NCBI RefSeq assembly: GCF_021440515.1
Contig: NZ_JAKCMV010000007.1
Coordinates: 1-64,000 of the forward strand
DNA from: Enterobacter asburiae
Lineage (GTDB): Bacteria; Pseudomonadota; Gammaproteobacteria; Enterobacterales; Enterobacteriaceae
Length of the DNA: 64,000 nt
Direction of reading: 5' to 3'
Positions within the stretch are counted from its first letter, which is position 1; each line of letters starts with the position of its first letter. Shown here piece by piece: positions 10,392 to 20,522 of the stretch. Both the position numbers and the translations under genes were made by a program. Below the pieces are notes generated by a model that made no database searches, was not told where the DNA came from, and saw only the letters and a list, made by a program, of their open reading frames with translations.

Positions 10392-11981
10392 CTAGCTTAA
10401 GGCTAACAGCTGGCGCGTGTAGCTCTGCGTCGGCGCAGCAAACACGCGCTGGCACTCGCCCTGCTCAACGACCTCTCCCTGTCGCAGCACAATCACCTGA
10501 TGGCACAACGCGCGTACCACCTGCAAATCGTGGCTGATAAAGATATAGGCCAGCCGATGCTTTTCCTGTAACCCTTTTAACAGCGCCAGGATCTGCGCCT
10601 GCACGGTTCTGTCCAGCGACGACGTGGGTTCATCCAGAATAATCAGCTCCGGTTTAAGGATCAGCGCGCGGGCAATCGCAATACGCTGGCGCTGTCCGCC
10701 GGAAAATTCTGCCGGATAGCGATGTCGCGTGGCCGGATCCAGCCCGACCTCTTCCATCACGCCAATGACCGCCTGCTCGCGCTGCGCTGGCGTCAGCGCG
10801 GTCTGGTGAACGCGAAGCCCCTCCTCAATAATCTGCAACACGCTCAGGCGTGGATTGAGCGAGGAGTTAGGATCCTGAAAAACAACCTGCATTCGCGGGC
10901 GAACGGGCAACATCTGGCGGCGGTTGCGGTCGTGCAGCGACATGCCGTCAAACAGAATTTGCCCCTGTGAGCTAATCAGGCGCAGCAGCGCCAGCCCCGT
11001 GGTGCTCTTGCCGGAACCGGATTCTCCCACCAGCCCCAGCGCCTCACCCGGACGCAGGGAAAAGCTGATGTTCTTCAGCACCGGATTGTCATCAACGATA
11101 CGGCGCAACACGCCTTTGCGGATGGGGAAAGAGACCTTCAGATTTTCCACGTTCAGCAGCGGCGTACCGCTCGCGGGCAGCGGAACAGGGGAGCCGGACG
11201 GTTCGCTGTCGAGCAGGTGTTTCGTATATGGGTGCTGCGGATTAGCGAGCAGCGTTTGGGCGGCGTTTTGCTCCACGCAGCGCCCGTTTTGCATCACCGC
11301 CACGCTATCCGCCAGCTTCTTCACAATGCTGAGGTTGTGGGTGATAAACAGCAGGCTCATGTTCAGCTCGTCGCGCAGCTCACGCAGCAGCTGGAGGATT
11401 TGCGCCTGCACGGTCACGTCCAGCGCGGTTGTGGGTTCATCGGCAATCAGCAGCTCCGGGCGGGTCAGCAGGGCCATCGCAATCATTACGCGCTGGCGCT
11501 CGCCGCCGGAAAGCTGATGCGGAAAATCCGTCAGCCGTTTTGCCGCATTGCGAATGCCGGTGCGCTCAAGGCAGTCGAGGATCTCCCCCCGCGCCGCCTC
11601 TTTCCGCATTCCCCGGTGCAGGGACAGCACCTCGTACAGCTGTTTCTCTATGGTGTGCAGCGGATTGAGCGACACCATCGGCTCCTGGAAGATCATGGCA
11701 ATCCTGTTGCCGCGGATGCCGCGCAGCGTCTGCTCGTCCGCGTGCAGCAGCGAGGAGCCGTGAAACAGGATATCGCCCTGCGGATAGCTCACCGGCGGGG
11801 AGGGGAGCAGGCGCAGCACAGAGAGCGCCGACACGCTCTTGCCCGAACCGGATTCGCCCACCAGCGCCAGCGTTTCGCCGCGCTGGATCTGCAACGACAG
11901 ATCGCTGACCACGGTCTGGCTTTGGCCCTGTTTTGAGAAGGCAATCGACAGGTTTTCGATGCTGAGAAGGAGCTGCGTCAT
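10392..11981 (-). CDS. yejF: Peptide ABC importer ATP-binding protein YejF (fused double ATPase)
   Basis: YejF powers the YejABEF importer, which takes up oligopeptides including microcin C. The 529 residues are two fused ABC ATPase domains. The first has Walker [13 protein letters not shown] (near residue 40) and signature LSGGERQR. The second has [12 protein letters not shown] (near 320) and FSGGQRQR. Both have Walker B followed by DEPT. The ATG at 11981 gives the E. coli N-terminus and length; a longer frame to 12029 would overlap yejE and is rejected. The yejE stop lies just upstream, so the genes are translationally close. Confidence 0.96.
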   Translation of the reverse strand: MTQLLLSIENLSIAFSKQGQSQTVVSDLSLQIQRGETLALVGESGSGKSVSALSVLRLLPSPPVSYPQGDILFHGSSLLHADEQTLRGIRGNRIAMIFQEPMVSLNPLHTIEKQLYEVLSLHRGMRKEAARGEILDCLERTGIRNAAKRLTDFPHQLSGGERQRVMIAMALLTRPELLIADEPTTALDVTVQAQILQLLRELRDELNMSLLFITHNLSIVKKLADSVAVMQNGRCVEQNAAQTLLANPQHPYTKHLLDSEPSGSPVPLPASGTPLLNVENLKVSFPIRKGVLRRIVDDNPVLKNISFSLRPGEALGLVGESGSGKSTTGLALLRLISSQGQILFDGMSLHDRNRRQMLPVRPRMQVVFQDPNSSLNPRLSVLQIIEEGLRVHQTALTPAQREQAVIGVMEEVGLDPATRHRYPAEFSGGQRQRIAIARALILKPELIILDEPTSSLDRTVQAQILALLKGLQEKHRLAYIFISHDLQVVRALCHQVIVLRQGEVVEQGECQRVFAAPTQSYTRQLLALS

Positions 11982-11982
11982 C

Positions 11983-13008
11983 TTATACCGCCTTGTTGGG
12001 ATCGAAGGCATCGCGCACCGCTTCGCCAATAAAAATCAGCAGCGAGAGAAGCACCGCCACGGAGAGAAACGCCGTTATGCCAAGCCACGGCGCCTGGAGG
12101 TTATTCTTGCCCTGGAGCAGCAGTTCGCCGAGCGACGGCGAGCCCAGCGGCAGCCCGAAGCCGAGGAAATCCAGCGACGTCAGGGTGGTGATGGAACTGC
12201 ACAAAATAAACGGCAGGAAGGTGAGGGTGGCTACCACGGCATTGGGGAGCATGTGGCGGAAGATAATCCCCCGATCGTTGACCCCCAGCGCCTGCGCGGC
12301 GCGAATGTAGTCGAAATTTCGGGTGCGCAGAAATTCCGCGCGCACTACCCCTACCAGCGCCATCCAGCCGAACAGCACCGTGATCGCCAGCAGCCACCAG
12401 AAGTTTGGCTGCACCACGCTTGAGAGCAGGATAATCAAAAACAGGGTCGGCATACCCGACCACACCTCAATGAAGCGCTGCCCCCACAGGTCGAGTTTGC
12501 CGCCGTAGTAGCCCTGAACCGCGCCCGCCACCACGCCCATCACGCTGGAAAAGAGGGTCAGCATCAGCCCGAACAAAATCGAGATGCGGGTGCCGTAGAG
12601 AATGCGCGCCAGCACGTCGCCGCCGTTGGCGTCCGTCCCCAGCCAGTTTTGTGCTGAAGGCGGCGACGGGAAGGGGGCGGTGGTGGCAAAGTTAATGCTG
12701 TTTGCGCCAAAGCGGACGGGGGCCCACAGCGCCCAGCCGTGATTATCAATTTGTTCGCGAAGCCACGGATCCTGATACTGCGCCGGGGTGGCGAAGGGGC
12801 CGCCGAAATCGCTTTCGCTGTAGTTCTTCAGCACGGGCACGTACCAGCGGTCGTTAAAGTGGACCAGCAGGGGCTTATCGCTGGCAATCAGCTCTGAGCA
12901 CATGCTTAAGACAAAGATGACGGCAAAGATCCACAGCGACCAGTAGCCGCGGCGGTTGTGGCGAAAACGGGCCCAGCGGGCCTGGTTAACGGGGCTTAAG
13001 CGCGACAT
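11983..13008 (-). CDS. yejE: Peptide ABC importer permease YejE
   Basis: One of the two membrane permeases of YejABEF. The 341 residues begin with the basic [20 protein letters not shown], then a first span, a periplasmic loop of about 100 residues, and a DppC/OppC-type permease core. The EAA-loop region around ALGVNDRGIIFRHMLPNA contacts the ATPase. Its start overlaps the yejB stop by one base, and yejF follows after one base. Confidence 0.96.
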   Translation of the reverse strand: MSRLSPVNQARWARFRHNRRGYWSLWIFAVIFVLSMCSELIASDKPLLVHFNDRWYVPVLKNYSESDFGGPFATPAQYQDPWLREQIDNHGWALWAPVRFGANSINFATTAPFPSPPSAQNWLGTDANGGDVLARILYGTRISILFGLMLTLFSSVMGVVAGAVQGYYGGKLDLWGQRFIEVWSGMPTLFLIILLSSVVQPNFWWLLAITVLFGWMALVGVVRAEFLRTRNFDYIRAAQALGVNDRGIIFRHMLPNAVVATLTFLPFILCSSITTLTSLDFLGFGLPLGSPSLGELLLQGKNNLQAPWLGITAFLSVAVLLSLLIFIGEAVRDAFDPNKAV

Positions 13009-14102
13009 CAGCGACCCTCAAAATCAATTCGGGGATCGACCAGCGTATAGCTGATATCGCTGATGATATTCAGCAGCAGGCCAATCAGGGTGAAAATATA
13101 GAGCGTGCCAAACATCACCGGATAATCGCGGGAAACCGTGGCTTCATACCCCAGCAGACCGAGGCCGTTCAGGGAGAACATGACCTCGATCAGCAGCGAA
13201 CCGGTAAAGAACATGCTGATAAAAGTGGCCGGGAACCCGGCGATGACCAGCAGCATGGCGTTGCGAAAAACGTGCTTCCACATAATCTGTTTCTCGCCCA
13301 CCCCTTTTGCCCGGGCGGTGACGACGTACTGCTTGCGGATCTCATCCATAAAGGCGTTTTTGGTGAGCATCGTCAGGGCGGCAAATCCGCCGATCACCGT
13401 CGCCAGCACCGGCAGGGTGATGTGCCAGAAATAGTCGGTGATTTTTTTATACCACGGCAGGCTGCTGAAATCGGCCGACACCAGCCCGCGCAGCGGGAAA
13501 ATGTCGAAGTAGCTGCCGCCCGCAAAAAAGACAATCAGCAGCACCGCAAACAGGAAGGCAGGAATGGCGTAACCGACGATGATAAAGGTGCTGCTCCAGA
13601 TATCAAAACGGCTGCCGTTATAGACCGCCTTGCGAATGCCCAGCGGAATCGACACCAGATAGATGATCAGCGTCCCCCACAGCCCGAGGGTAATTGATAC
13701 GGGCAGGCTTTGCTTGATCAGGCTTAATACCGAGGCGCTGCGAAACAGGCTATCGCCAAAATCAAAGCGAACGTAGTTCCAGAGCATGGTGAAGTAGCGT
13801 TCGTGGATCGGCTTATCAAAGCCGTATCGATGGGTGATCTCGGCGATCACCTCCGGATCGAGGCCGCGTCCGCCGCGATAGTTGCTTTCGCTGATGTTGC
13901 CCGTCCCGGTGCGGGCGTGGGTCGCGCCCATGCTTTCTCCACCACCGCCGGGCATTGCGCCGCGATCGCCGAACTCAACGGCGGCAATCGCCTGATCCAC
14001 CGGGCCGCCGGGGGCAATTTGCACGATAAAAAAGTTGATGGTGATAATGGCCCACAGCGTGGGAATCACCAGCAATAAGCGGCGAATTAAATAAGCACCC
14101 AT
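13008..14102 (-). CDS. yejB: Peptide ABC importer permease YejB
   Basis: The second permease of YejABEF, 364 residues, DppB/OppB type. The N-terminal [20 protein letters not shown] is the family hallmark. A Gly-rich periplasmic insertion ([18 protein letters not shown], about residues 48-66) follows the first span, and the EAA region is [20 protein letters not shown]. It is coupled to yejE by a one-base overlap and starts 9 bases after yejA. Confidence 0.96.
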   Translation of the reverse strand: MGAYLIRRLLLVIPTLWAIITINFFIVQIAPGGPVDQAIAAVEFGDRGAMPGGGGESMGATHARTGTGNISESNYRGGRGLDPEVIAEITHRYGFDKPIHERYFTMLWNYVRFDFGDSLFRSASVLSLIKQSLPVSITLGLWGTLIIYLVSIPLGIRKAVYNGSRFDIWSSTFIIVGYAIPAFLFAVLLIVFFAGGSYFDIFPLRGLVSADFSSLPWYKKITDYFWHITLPVLATVIGGFAALTMLTKNAFMDEIRKQYVVTARAKGVGEKQIMWKHVFRNAMLLVIAGFPATFISMFFTGSLLIEVMFSLNGLGLLGYEATVSRDYPVMFGTLYIFTLIGLLLNIISDISYTLVDPRIDFEGR

Positions 14103-14111
14103 TCTGATTCC

Positions 14112-15917
14112 TTAGCGCCGCTCGGCGGGTAGTTTGGCGGCTTTATTAATGTCATACCACCAGGTTTCGAATCCCAGCGAATAGATCGGGCGAACGGAGG
14201 GCTGAGAGAACTTGTCCCAGCGCGCCAGCCGGTCTTCGCCCATATACCACATCGGCAGCATGTAATAGTTCCAGGTTAATACCCTGTCGAGCGCGCGACC
14301 GAGCGGCAGCAGCTTTTCTTTATTGCCCTGGGCGGCCACGATTTTGGCGATCAGGGCGTCAATAATCGGGCTTTTCACGCCGGGGGCGTTATAGGAGGAG
14401 TTGATATAGCCGGAGGCCCAGGAGATTTGCAGATCGCTACTCGGCCAGGGCTGCGCCGCCCACAGGCTCTGCATCATGTCGTAATCCCGGCTGCGCTTGC
14501 GATTGGTGAGCTGTGCGATATCCACCTGGCGGATATCCATCGTGATCCCCAGCCGGGCGAGGTTCTGCTTAAACGGCATCACCCACTGATCGTTAGCGCC
14601 TGAGGCAATTAGCAGCTCAAAGGTCAGCGGCTTGCCCGTCTGCGCGTTAACCCGCTTTTGATTTTTCAGCGGCCAGCCCGCCTCGTCCAGCAGCCTGCTG
14701 GCCTTCAGCAGGTTGTCACGGTCGAAGCCGTTACCGTCGGACGCGGGCGGCTCAAACACGGTGGTAAACACCTCGGGCGGGAGATCGGCCTTAAACGGCG
14801 CCAGCAGGGTCAGCTCGTCGGCATCAGGATAGTGACGCGCGGCGTATTCGGTGTTCTGGAAATAGCTGTTAGCGCGGCTGTAGGCGCCGTAAAACAGCGC
14901 CTTATTCATCCATTCAAAATCAAACGCCAGGGTGATGGCTTCGCGCACGCGGCGGTCGCTGAACACCGGGCGCTGGATGTTAAACGCCAGCCAGCGGGTA
15001 TCCTGGGCGGACTCGTTTTTGTGCTCGTCTTTGACGATGTAGCCGTTGGCGAAGTTTTTGCCGATGTAGCGCGTCGCCCAGTTTTTGGCGCTGTTCTCGA
15101 CGCGCAAATCAAACGCGCCCGCCTTGAAGGCCTCGAACGCCACGTTGTCGTCGAGGTAATAGTCATAGCGAAGGGTGTCGAAATTCCAGCGGCCCCGGTT
15201 TACCGGCAAATTGGCCGCCCAGTAATCCTTCACCCGCGAGTAAATCACGTACTGTCCCATTCGCCAGTCGGTGATGCGGTACGGACCGCCCGCCAGCGGC
15301 GGGGTGGAGAGCGGGTCGCTCAGCTTATGATTTTTCCAGAACGATTCCGGCATCACGGGCAGGGAGAACAGGCTCAGCATATTCTCTTTGTTTGGCTCAG
15401 GCTGTTCGATCCGCACGGTTAGCGGCGCGATGGCCTTGACGGTGGTGCCTTTGTAGACCAGCCGGAACTGCGGCACGCCCTCGGTCATAAACTTGTGGAA
15501 GGTAAAGGCGATATCGCTGGCCTTCACCGGCGTACCGTCGTGAAACCGCGCCTGCGGGTTGATGGCGATTTCCGCCCACGAGAAGTCGTGGGCATAGCGA
15601 ACATTCTCGGCTACCAGGGGATAGTAGCTGCCCGGCTCATCGTCGGAGGTGACAAAAAGCGTGTCGTAAAGGGAGTCGGTTTTCGCCGCCGCCACGCCGC
15701 GCAGGGCGTAGCGGTTGAAGTTATCAAAGGTGCCAATGGCGGAAAGGGTAATGTTTCCCCCCTTGGGCGCCGCAGGGTTGACGTAATCAAAGTGGTTAAA
15801 GTTAATCGCGTACTTAGGCTCACCGAGCACGGCAAACGCGTAGCTTTCTTTGATGGTTTGCGACTGGCCGGAAAAACTCACGAACGCCAGTAGCAGCAAC
15901 ACGGAGCGCATTAACAT
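14112..15917 (-). CDS. yejA: Periplasmic peptide-binding protein YejA
   Basis: The substrate-binding subunit of YejABEF (SBP family 5). It has an N-terminal signal peptide (MLMRSVLLLLAFVSFSGQSQ) followed by IKESYAFAVLGEPKYAINFN, and the family segments NPAAPKGG and TRWLAFNIQRPVFSDRRVRE. I chose the ATG at 15917, giving 601 residues. ATGs at 15911 and 15956 are also in frame, and the last would add a basic stretch before the signal peptide. It is the first gene of yejABEF. Confidence 0.94.
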   Translation of the reverse strand: MLMRSVLLLLAFVSFSGQSQTIKESYAFAVLGEPKYAINFNHFDYVNPAAPKGGNITLSAIGTFDNFNRYALRGVAAAKTDSLYDTLFVTSDDEPGSYYPLVAENVRYAHDFSWAEIAINPQARFHDGTPVKASDIAFTFHKFMTEGVPQFRLVYKGTTVKAIAPLTVRIEQPEPNKENMLSLFSLPVMPESFWKNHKLSDPLSTPPLAGGPYRITDWRMGQYVIYSRVKDYWAANLPVNRGRWNFDTLRYDYYLDDNVAFEAFKAGAFDLRVENSAKNWATRYIGKNFANGYIVKDEHKNESAQDTRWLAFNIQRPVFSDRRVREAITLAFDFEWMNKALFYGAYSRANSYFQNTEYAARHYPDADELTLLAPFKADLPPEVFTTVFEPPASDGNGFDRDNLLKASRLLDEAGWPLKNQKRVNAQTGKPLTFELLIASGANDQWVMPFKQNLARLGITMDIRQVDIAQLTNRKRSRDYDMMQSLWAAQPWPSSDLQISWASGYINSSYNAPGVKSPIIDALIAKIVAAQGNKEKLLPLGRALDRVLTWNYYMLPMWYMGEDRLARWDKFSQPSVRPIYSLGFETWWYDINKAAKLPAERR

Positions 15918-16007
15918 CTCGCGGCGTTTCCCTCTTTTATTCTGACTCATGCGCACCGGCGCACGTGGATACGCTGAATAATAAGTGACGCCGCCGGGGT
16001 TGTGAAA

Positions 16008-17564
16008 TTATTCACCGCCTGACGGCAGATCTGGCTGCCATTTTACAAACTGCTCCAGCGGCATCGGGCGGCTGATCCAGTAGCCTTGCAGATAGTTCAC
16101 GCCATGTTCGCGCAGCCAGGCGGCCTGCTCGGGGGTTTCGACCCCTTCGGCGACCGTGACCATATTCAGGCGGCGCGCCAGCGTCAGCACGGCATCCAGC
16201 ACCGGTGAGGTGACGGTTTCCGTGCCGATTGCGTTCACAAAACCGCGGTCGATTTTCAGGTAGTCCATGGTAAAGCGCTCAAGGTAGATCAGCGCGCTGT
16301 GTCCGGTACCAAAGTCGTCGATCGCAATTTCAAAGCCTTCATGGTGCAGCCACTCGAACAGCTGGCTGGCTTCGCGCTGCTGGATCATGTCGCGTTCGGT
16401 AATTTCCAGAACGGTCTGGAAGTGATCCGGCGGCAAGGCGGCGCTGAAGGTGCGCATATCGTCTTTAAAGCCCTCTGAATGCAGATGGCCCGGCGCGATG
16501 TTAATCCCGAGCTTCGCACCCGGCGTCAGCACCGTTTGCAGCGCGGGCGCATCTTTAATAATGAGATCGAACAGGTGCAGCGTCAGCGGCACGATCAGCT
16601 GCTGGGCTTCGGCAAAACTGATAAACGCATCGGGCGGGATTTCACCCATCACCGGATGCTTCCAGCGCATCAGCACTTCCACGCCGGTCATGTTGAGCGC
16701 TTTGGCATCGACCACCGGCTGATAAACCACGTAGAACTGCCCGCGCTTAATGGCGGTTAAAATCTCTTTTCCAGGGTTAAGGCGGATGGTCATAACGTAG
16801 AAATTCAGCGAGCCAGCGGCAATCCCGCACACCAACCCGAAGAGAAGGGCAAACAGGAGTTCATCGCTGGTCCACGGCTCGGCATACAGCCTGATCGTCA
16901 GCGGCACCTCTTTAAGCGAGGCGGTACGCGTTGGGGCGTCCGGCAAATCCTGAGCGTTCACCAGTGAGCCAGAACGCGTCGATAACGCGTAGTTGCCAAT
17001 AACCACCGCAATGCCGGTGAACTCGTCCTGACGGGCGGTATAGATAAGATAGGGCGTCAGGTTGAGATTAACGGAGGTAAACACGCCGCCGTCTTTTACC
17101 AGCGGATTGCGATACCAGATAGCGATGGCGGGTGTGTGGGGCAGCATCGGCGTACCGGGCAGCAGCACCATATCCAGCTGCTTATTAATGTGTATATCGG
17201 AGATCAGCTCCTCCATCGGGACGTTCATCGGCCCGGTAGCGGAAGAGCAAAACGCGTTCTTGTCGCGGACCAGCAAAAAGGCGCGGACGTTAATGCTAAA
17301 CGCCGCGCGGGAGGTCAGTTCCGCACGCACGTCCTGACAGTTATTCAGCGTGAGGGGCTGAAGGGTGTCGATAGAGGTTTTTAGCTCACCGAAATAGCTT
17401 TCCATATACACGCGCAAATCGACGATCAGGGCATCGAATTTGGCTTCTCGCTTATGGTAGCTCCAGAAAAACTGCAAGGTCCCGAGGAGCAGGGCGGTGA
17501 TTAAGCCGGTAATAATACTGAGCATCAGTATTTTACGGTTGCTTGAAAAGTAGCGGGTGAACAT
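16008..17564 (-). CDS. rtn: Membrane c-di-GMP phosphodiesterase Rtn (PdeN)
   Basis: An EAL-type phosphodiesterase that hydrolyses c-di-GMP at the inner membrane. The 518 residues have an N-terminal span, a periplasmic CSS domain (the CSSATG motif near residue 108 that gives the domain its name), a second span near 235-255, and a cytoplasmic EAL domain (about 265-515). The signature reads EVLMRW rather than EALLRW, and the IDDFGTGHSAL and DYLKIDRGF motifs are intact, so it should be active. The ATG at 17564 restores the family N-terminus; the longer frame to 17615 runs into the mepS terminator and is rejected. Confidence 0.94.
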   Translation of the reverse strand: MFTRYFSSNRKILMLSIITGLITALLLGTLQFFWSYHKREAKFDALIVDLRVYMESYFGELKTSIDTLQPLTLNNCQDVRAELTSRAAFSINVRAFLLVRDKNAFCSSATGPMNVPMEELISDIHINKQLDMVLLPGTPMLPHTPAIAIWYRNPLVKDGGVFTSVNLNLTPYLIYTARQDEFTGIAVVIGNYALSTRSGSLVNAQDLPDAPTRTASLKEVPLTIRLYAEPWTSDELLFALLFGLVCGIAAGSLNFYVMTIRLNPGKEILTAIKRGQFYVVYQPVVDAKALNMTGVEVLMRWKHPVMGEIPPDAFISFAEAQQLIVPLTLHLFDLIIKDAPALQTVLTPGAKLGINIAPGHLHSEGFKDDMRTFSAALPPDHFQTVLEITERDMIQQREASQLFEWLHHEGFEIAIDDFGTGHSALIYLERFTMDYLKIDRGFVNAIGTETVTSPVLDAVLTLARRLNMVTVAEGVETPEQAAWLREHGVNYLQGYWISRPMPLEQFVKWQPDLPSGGE

Positions 17565-17613
17565 AGAGTGTGTCGTTCCTGGTTTACCGCTGAATGTATA
17601 GAGTTTAACGGGC

Positions 17614-17646
17614 AAAAAAAAACACTGCCGTAGCAGTGCTTTTTTT
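17614..17646 (-). terminator. Terminator after mepS
   Basis: CACTGC (17623-17628) and GCAGTG (17633-17638) form the core stem around a 4-base loop, with long A and T tracts on the two sides. It ends mepS and insulates the rtn promoter. Confidence 0.88.
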
Positions 17647-17687
17647 TATCGTGTTACCAGCCAAGGGATAACCGGCAACATGACAGA

Positions 17688-18257
17688 TTAACTGCGGGTC
17701 AGTACACGGCGCGCTTCGTTGTAGCGCTTCTTCCAGTAGGGTTCGTTCATACTGGAGATGGTCACACCGCTGCTGGTGGAGGCATGTACAAACTGGTCGT
17801 TACCAATGTAGATGCCAACATGTCGACCCGTAGAACCGGCGCGGAACAGAACTAAATCACCTGTGCGCAGCTTATTACGAGAAATCGACTTACCCATCTC
17901 CTGCTGTTCGTAGGTCGAACGCGGAAGGTCTAACCCAAACTGTTCACGGAAAGTACGTTGTACAAAGCTGGAACAGTCGATGCCTTTCTTAGTGCTGCCG
18001 CCCAGGCGATAGCGCACGCCTTTCCAGTCAGCATACTGGTCCATAATGCGGGACTTGACGTCCAGATTACGTACCATATTTTCAAATTCATCCTGAGAGG
18101 CTTGCAGTGAAGAGGAATCTTCCATTCCCACAACACGCGTCTCAGGATGCATATTCTTCGCGGTATTCGTCGAACTACAAGCTGAAAGCAGAACCGCTAC
18201 TGCAATCGCCGGGATGCCCCGCAAGATATATCTCAAAATCGGTTGAGATTTGACCAT
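17688..18257 (-). CDS. mepS: Murein DD-endopeptidase MepS (Spr), lipoprotein
   Basis: MepS cleaves D-Ala-mDAP crosslinks and is needed to insert new peptidoglycan; its level is set by NlpI-Prc proteolysis. The 189 residues begin with a lipoprotein signal ending LLSAC, acylated Cys at residue 27. The NlpC/P60 domain follows with catalytic Cys95 (GIDCSSF), His146 (GRHVGIY) and His158 (FVHAS). The length matches the family. It is a single gene with a long upstream region. Confidence 0.96.
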   Translation of the reverse strand: MVKSQPILRYILRGIPAIAVAVLLSACSSTNTAKNMHPETRVVGMEDSSSLQASQDEFENMVRNLDVKSRIMDQYADWKGVRYRLGGSTKKGIDCSSFVQRTFREQFGLDLPRSTYEQQEMGKSISRNKLRTGDLVLFRAGSTGRHVGIYIGNDQFVHASTSSGVTISSMNEPYWKKRYNEARRVLTRS

Positions 18258-18673
18258 TTTGTTTATTTTCCCTTGAAGTCCTTAACGATAAATATCGTTA
18301 TAAAAATGCCAAACGTGACGAGACTAATTATCCGTACACAATGAGACAATTCTTTATGATCAAATTTGTGGAACAACGCACAAAATTATTCACCCTGATA
18401 ATAATTGTCTCTCTGGGGCAAAACGAGTTCGAGATTAACCGATTGCAAGGGGTATTGCGAGCAAAAATATCCCTTTTTTTATAAGAAAAAGTGATACAGA
18501 AAGTGAATAAATCGATTTGCGTAAAATAGCGTCAATTTAGCTTAAAAATCATGCAACGCGTTCATTTACAACATGAAAAATGTGACGGGATGATGACAGC
18601 GGATGTGGGAGTAAGCGGGATAACCATCAGGGATCGAAAATGATCCCTGATGGATAGCGTTAATTTAAGTTAA
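18258..18673. other. 416-base AT-rich intergenic region between lpxT and mepS
   Basis: No credible gene. It contains the mepS 5' region, AT-rich around 18300-18580, and at its left end the perfect hairpin 18624-18653. I saw no convincing CRP, Fur or other known operator, and no open frame with a ribosome site. Confidence 0.6.
18624..18653 (-). terminator. Perfect 12-bp hairpin downstream of lpxT
   Basis: CCATCAGGGATC pairs perfectly with GATCCCTGATGG around the 6-base loop GAAAAT. It lies 21 bases past the lpxT stop. There is no T-run on either side, so it may act as a 3'-end protector rather than a classical terminator. Confidence 0.5.
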
Positions 18674-19390
18674 TTACTTGTTTTGAATTTGTTGATTTCT
18701 GCCCGGAAGATAGCGCTCAAATAACCCGATTAAGCGATCGCTCAGCGGGGTCATCAGGCACCACGGCAGCGCAATCAATGCGACGGAGAGCGAACCCACG
18801 GCAATATCGGTAAACCAGTGTGCGCCAATCATGACGCGTGGGAAGGCAAAAACCACAAAAATAATCAGGGCAACGGCGAAGGCTTTTTTGCCGAAATAGC
18901 GCAGCATAATTGCGGAAAAAATAAGCAGCATCATCCCGTGATCGCCAGGGAAACTGTCTTTAGACGCATCCTTGGTGGGAATATGCAGCAATTCACTCAC
19001 GCGATGAATATCGGTGAAGAACAGCGTCGGGCTGGAGCGTTTAACCGGAATAATCGCCGTCGCCAGCTGATTAATCGCCACCGCGAAAAGCAACATCACC
19101 AGGCCAATAATCAGGATGCGGCGGCGCCCGGTTTTGTCTTCTTTCAGCCAAAACGAGAGCATCAGACCACCCATCGCCAGCAGCGAGCAGCCGTCAAAGG
19201 CGCGATTGTTGGTAATGGCGACCAGCCACAGAAACGCCTGACTCTTCACCAGCTCTTCATTGAAGAAGTGAAAAATCGCCGAGTCCAGCGGGAACCAGAA
19301 ACCGTGATCCACCGGCAGATACCAGGAGAAAAAGAGCGCCAGACCGGCGGCGTTAAGCAGTAAAATCAGGGGAAATCGAGTTGTCATCAT
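18674..19390 (-). CDS. lpxT: Kdo2-lipid A phosphotransferase LpxT (YeiU)
   Basis: LpxT transfers a phosphate from undecaprenyl pyrophosphate to lipid A at the periplasmic face, giving the 1-diphosphate form. The 238-residue PAP2-superfamily protein has about six membrane spans. It carries the acid phosphatase motifs KDASKDSFPGDHGMMLLIFS (near residues 130-150) and GAHWFTDI. The start at 19390 gives MMTTRFPLILLL; the second ATG would serve equally well. Confidence 0.95.
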   Translation of the reverse strand: MMTTRFPLILLLNAAGLALFFSWYLPVDHGFWFPLDSAIFHFFNEELVKSQAFLWLVAITNNRAFDGCSLLAMGGLMLSFWLKEDKTGRRRILIIGLVMLLFAVAINQLATAIIPVKRSSPTLFFTDIHRVSELLHIPTKDASKDSFPGDHGMMLLIFSAIMLRYFGKKAFAVALIIFVVFAFPRVMIGAHWFTDIAVGSLSVALIALPWCLMTPLSDRLIGLFERYLPGRNQQIQNK

Positions 19391-19421
19391 TCTTCAGCAG
19401 GCTATGAAATCAGGGGCAACG

Positions 19422-20408
19422 TTAGCCGCCCGAAGTTAAACGAAGCTTCAACAAGCTGGACTGAAGGGCGTTCCAGTCAGCGTTAAGCGCACTAATTAAC
19501 TCTATACGACTATCCGGCGGCGCGACGTTTTGCGTTTCAATAAAGAAGTCCTCGCCCTGACGGTTGATCCTCACCAGCCCGTCCGGCGTGCGCATAATGC
19601 CTTTCACGCGTTCGACCGGGGCCAGTCTCGCCCACTCAAGAATGCCGATGGTGTCGAACACCGTATCCGCATCAAAGATCCAGCCGCAGGCCTGATGGCC
19701 CTGACCACTGTTCAGGTTGCGTCGCCAGCGCTGATGCTCAGGCAGGCTCAGCGCCGCAAGCCCCTGTCTGGCACCGCTGCCGTGGCTGTGCGCCGCGCTG
19801 GCGGGCAGCTCGGTTTTGTTCAGTCGGGGCAGGTCCAGCAGGGCGCTGTCGATATCCCCTTGCGTGGTCTGAACGTACTGACGCTCGCCGCCAGCCTGCT
19901 GCCACCAGCTGTCAAACGCCGCCTGGCTTTCTGGCGTGGCGCGGTCGGTTTTATTGGCAATGATAATATCGGCGCTGGCAAGCTGGTCGCGGAAGTTCTC
20001 GTTGGTGACGGCTTTTTCATCGAGCAGCTGGCGCGGGTCAAGCAGGCAGAGCGTGGCGCGCAGATCGATCCACGGCTCGTAAACGGGGGCGGTGAGTAAA
20101 TCGAGAATTTGCTTTGGATGGCCCAGCCCGGTGGGCTCAATCAGCAGGCGGTCCGGTTTGCCCTGGCGCAGCAGCGTGTTCAGCCCGACCTGCATAGGTA
20201 AACCATTCACGCAGCACATACATCCGCCCGGGATCTCTTTGATCATCGCACCGCTGTCGGCCAGCAGGGCGCCGTCGATGCCCACCTCGCCAAATTCGTT
20301 GACCAGAACGGCCCATTTCTCTGCGGGATCTTTATTGGCCAGCAAATGCAGAATAGAGGTGGTTTTACCGCTGCCGAGAAAACCGGTGATAAGGTTGGTT
20401 TTGGTCAC
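19422..20408 (-). CDS. yeiR: Zinc-binding GTPase YeiR (COG0523/CobW family)
   Basis: A G3E-family P-loop GTPase that binds zinc, thought to help metal supply to target proteins. The 328 residues show Walker A GFLGSGKTT (residues 9-17), the metal-binding CxCC motif in GGCMCCVNG (near 64), IIANKTD as the GTP base-recognition motif, and a C-terminal CobW_C domain (about 215-320). A short His-containing linker (AAHSHGSG) lies before it. It sits between lpxT and yeiQ as in E. coli. Confidence 0.94.
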   Translation of the reverse strand: MTKTNLITGFLGSGKTTSILHLLANKDPAEKWAVLVNEFGEVGIDGALLADSGAMIKEIPGGCMCCVNGLPMQVGLNTLLRQGKPDRLLIEPTGLGHPKQILDLLTAPVYEPWIDLRATLCLLDPRQLLDEKAVTNENFRDQLASADIIIANKTDRATPESQAAFDSWWQQAGGERQYVQTTQGDIDSALLDLPRLNKTELPASAAHSHGSGARQGLAALSLPEHQRWRRNLNSGQGHQACGWIFDADTVFDTIGILEWARLAPVERVKGIMRTPDGLVRINRQGEDFFIETQNVAPPDSRIELISALNADWNALQSSLLKLRLTSGG

Positions 20409-20522
20409 ATGCGCTCCGTGTGATGCGATAAGAAGTCGCTATCATCCTGGCTAAAAATGCGCGCAATGAGAAGGGGAAGGGCGAACGGAGCTGATGTCCG
20501 TTCGCCTTAAGCGCAATAATCG

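Noticed and set aside
16008..17564. Loss of phosphodiesterase activity in Rtn because the signature reads EVL, not EAL
   Set aside because: EVL variants are common in active proteins of this family, and the other catalytic motifs (IDDFGTG, DYLKID) are intact.
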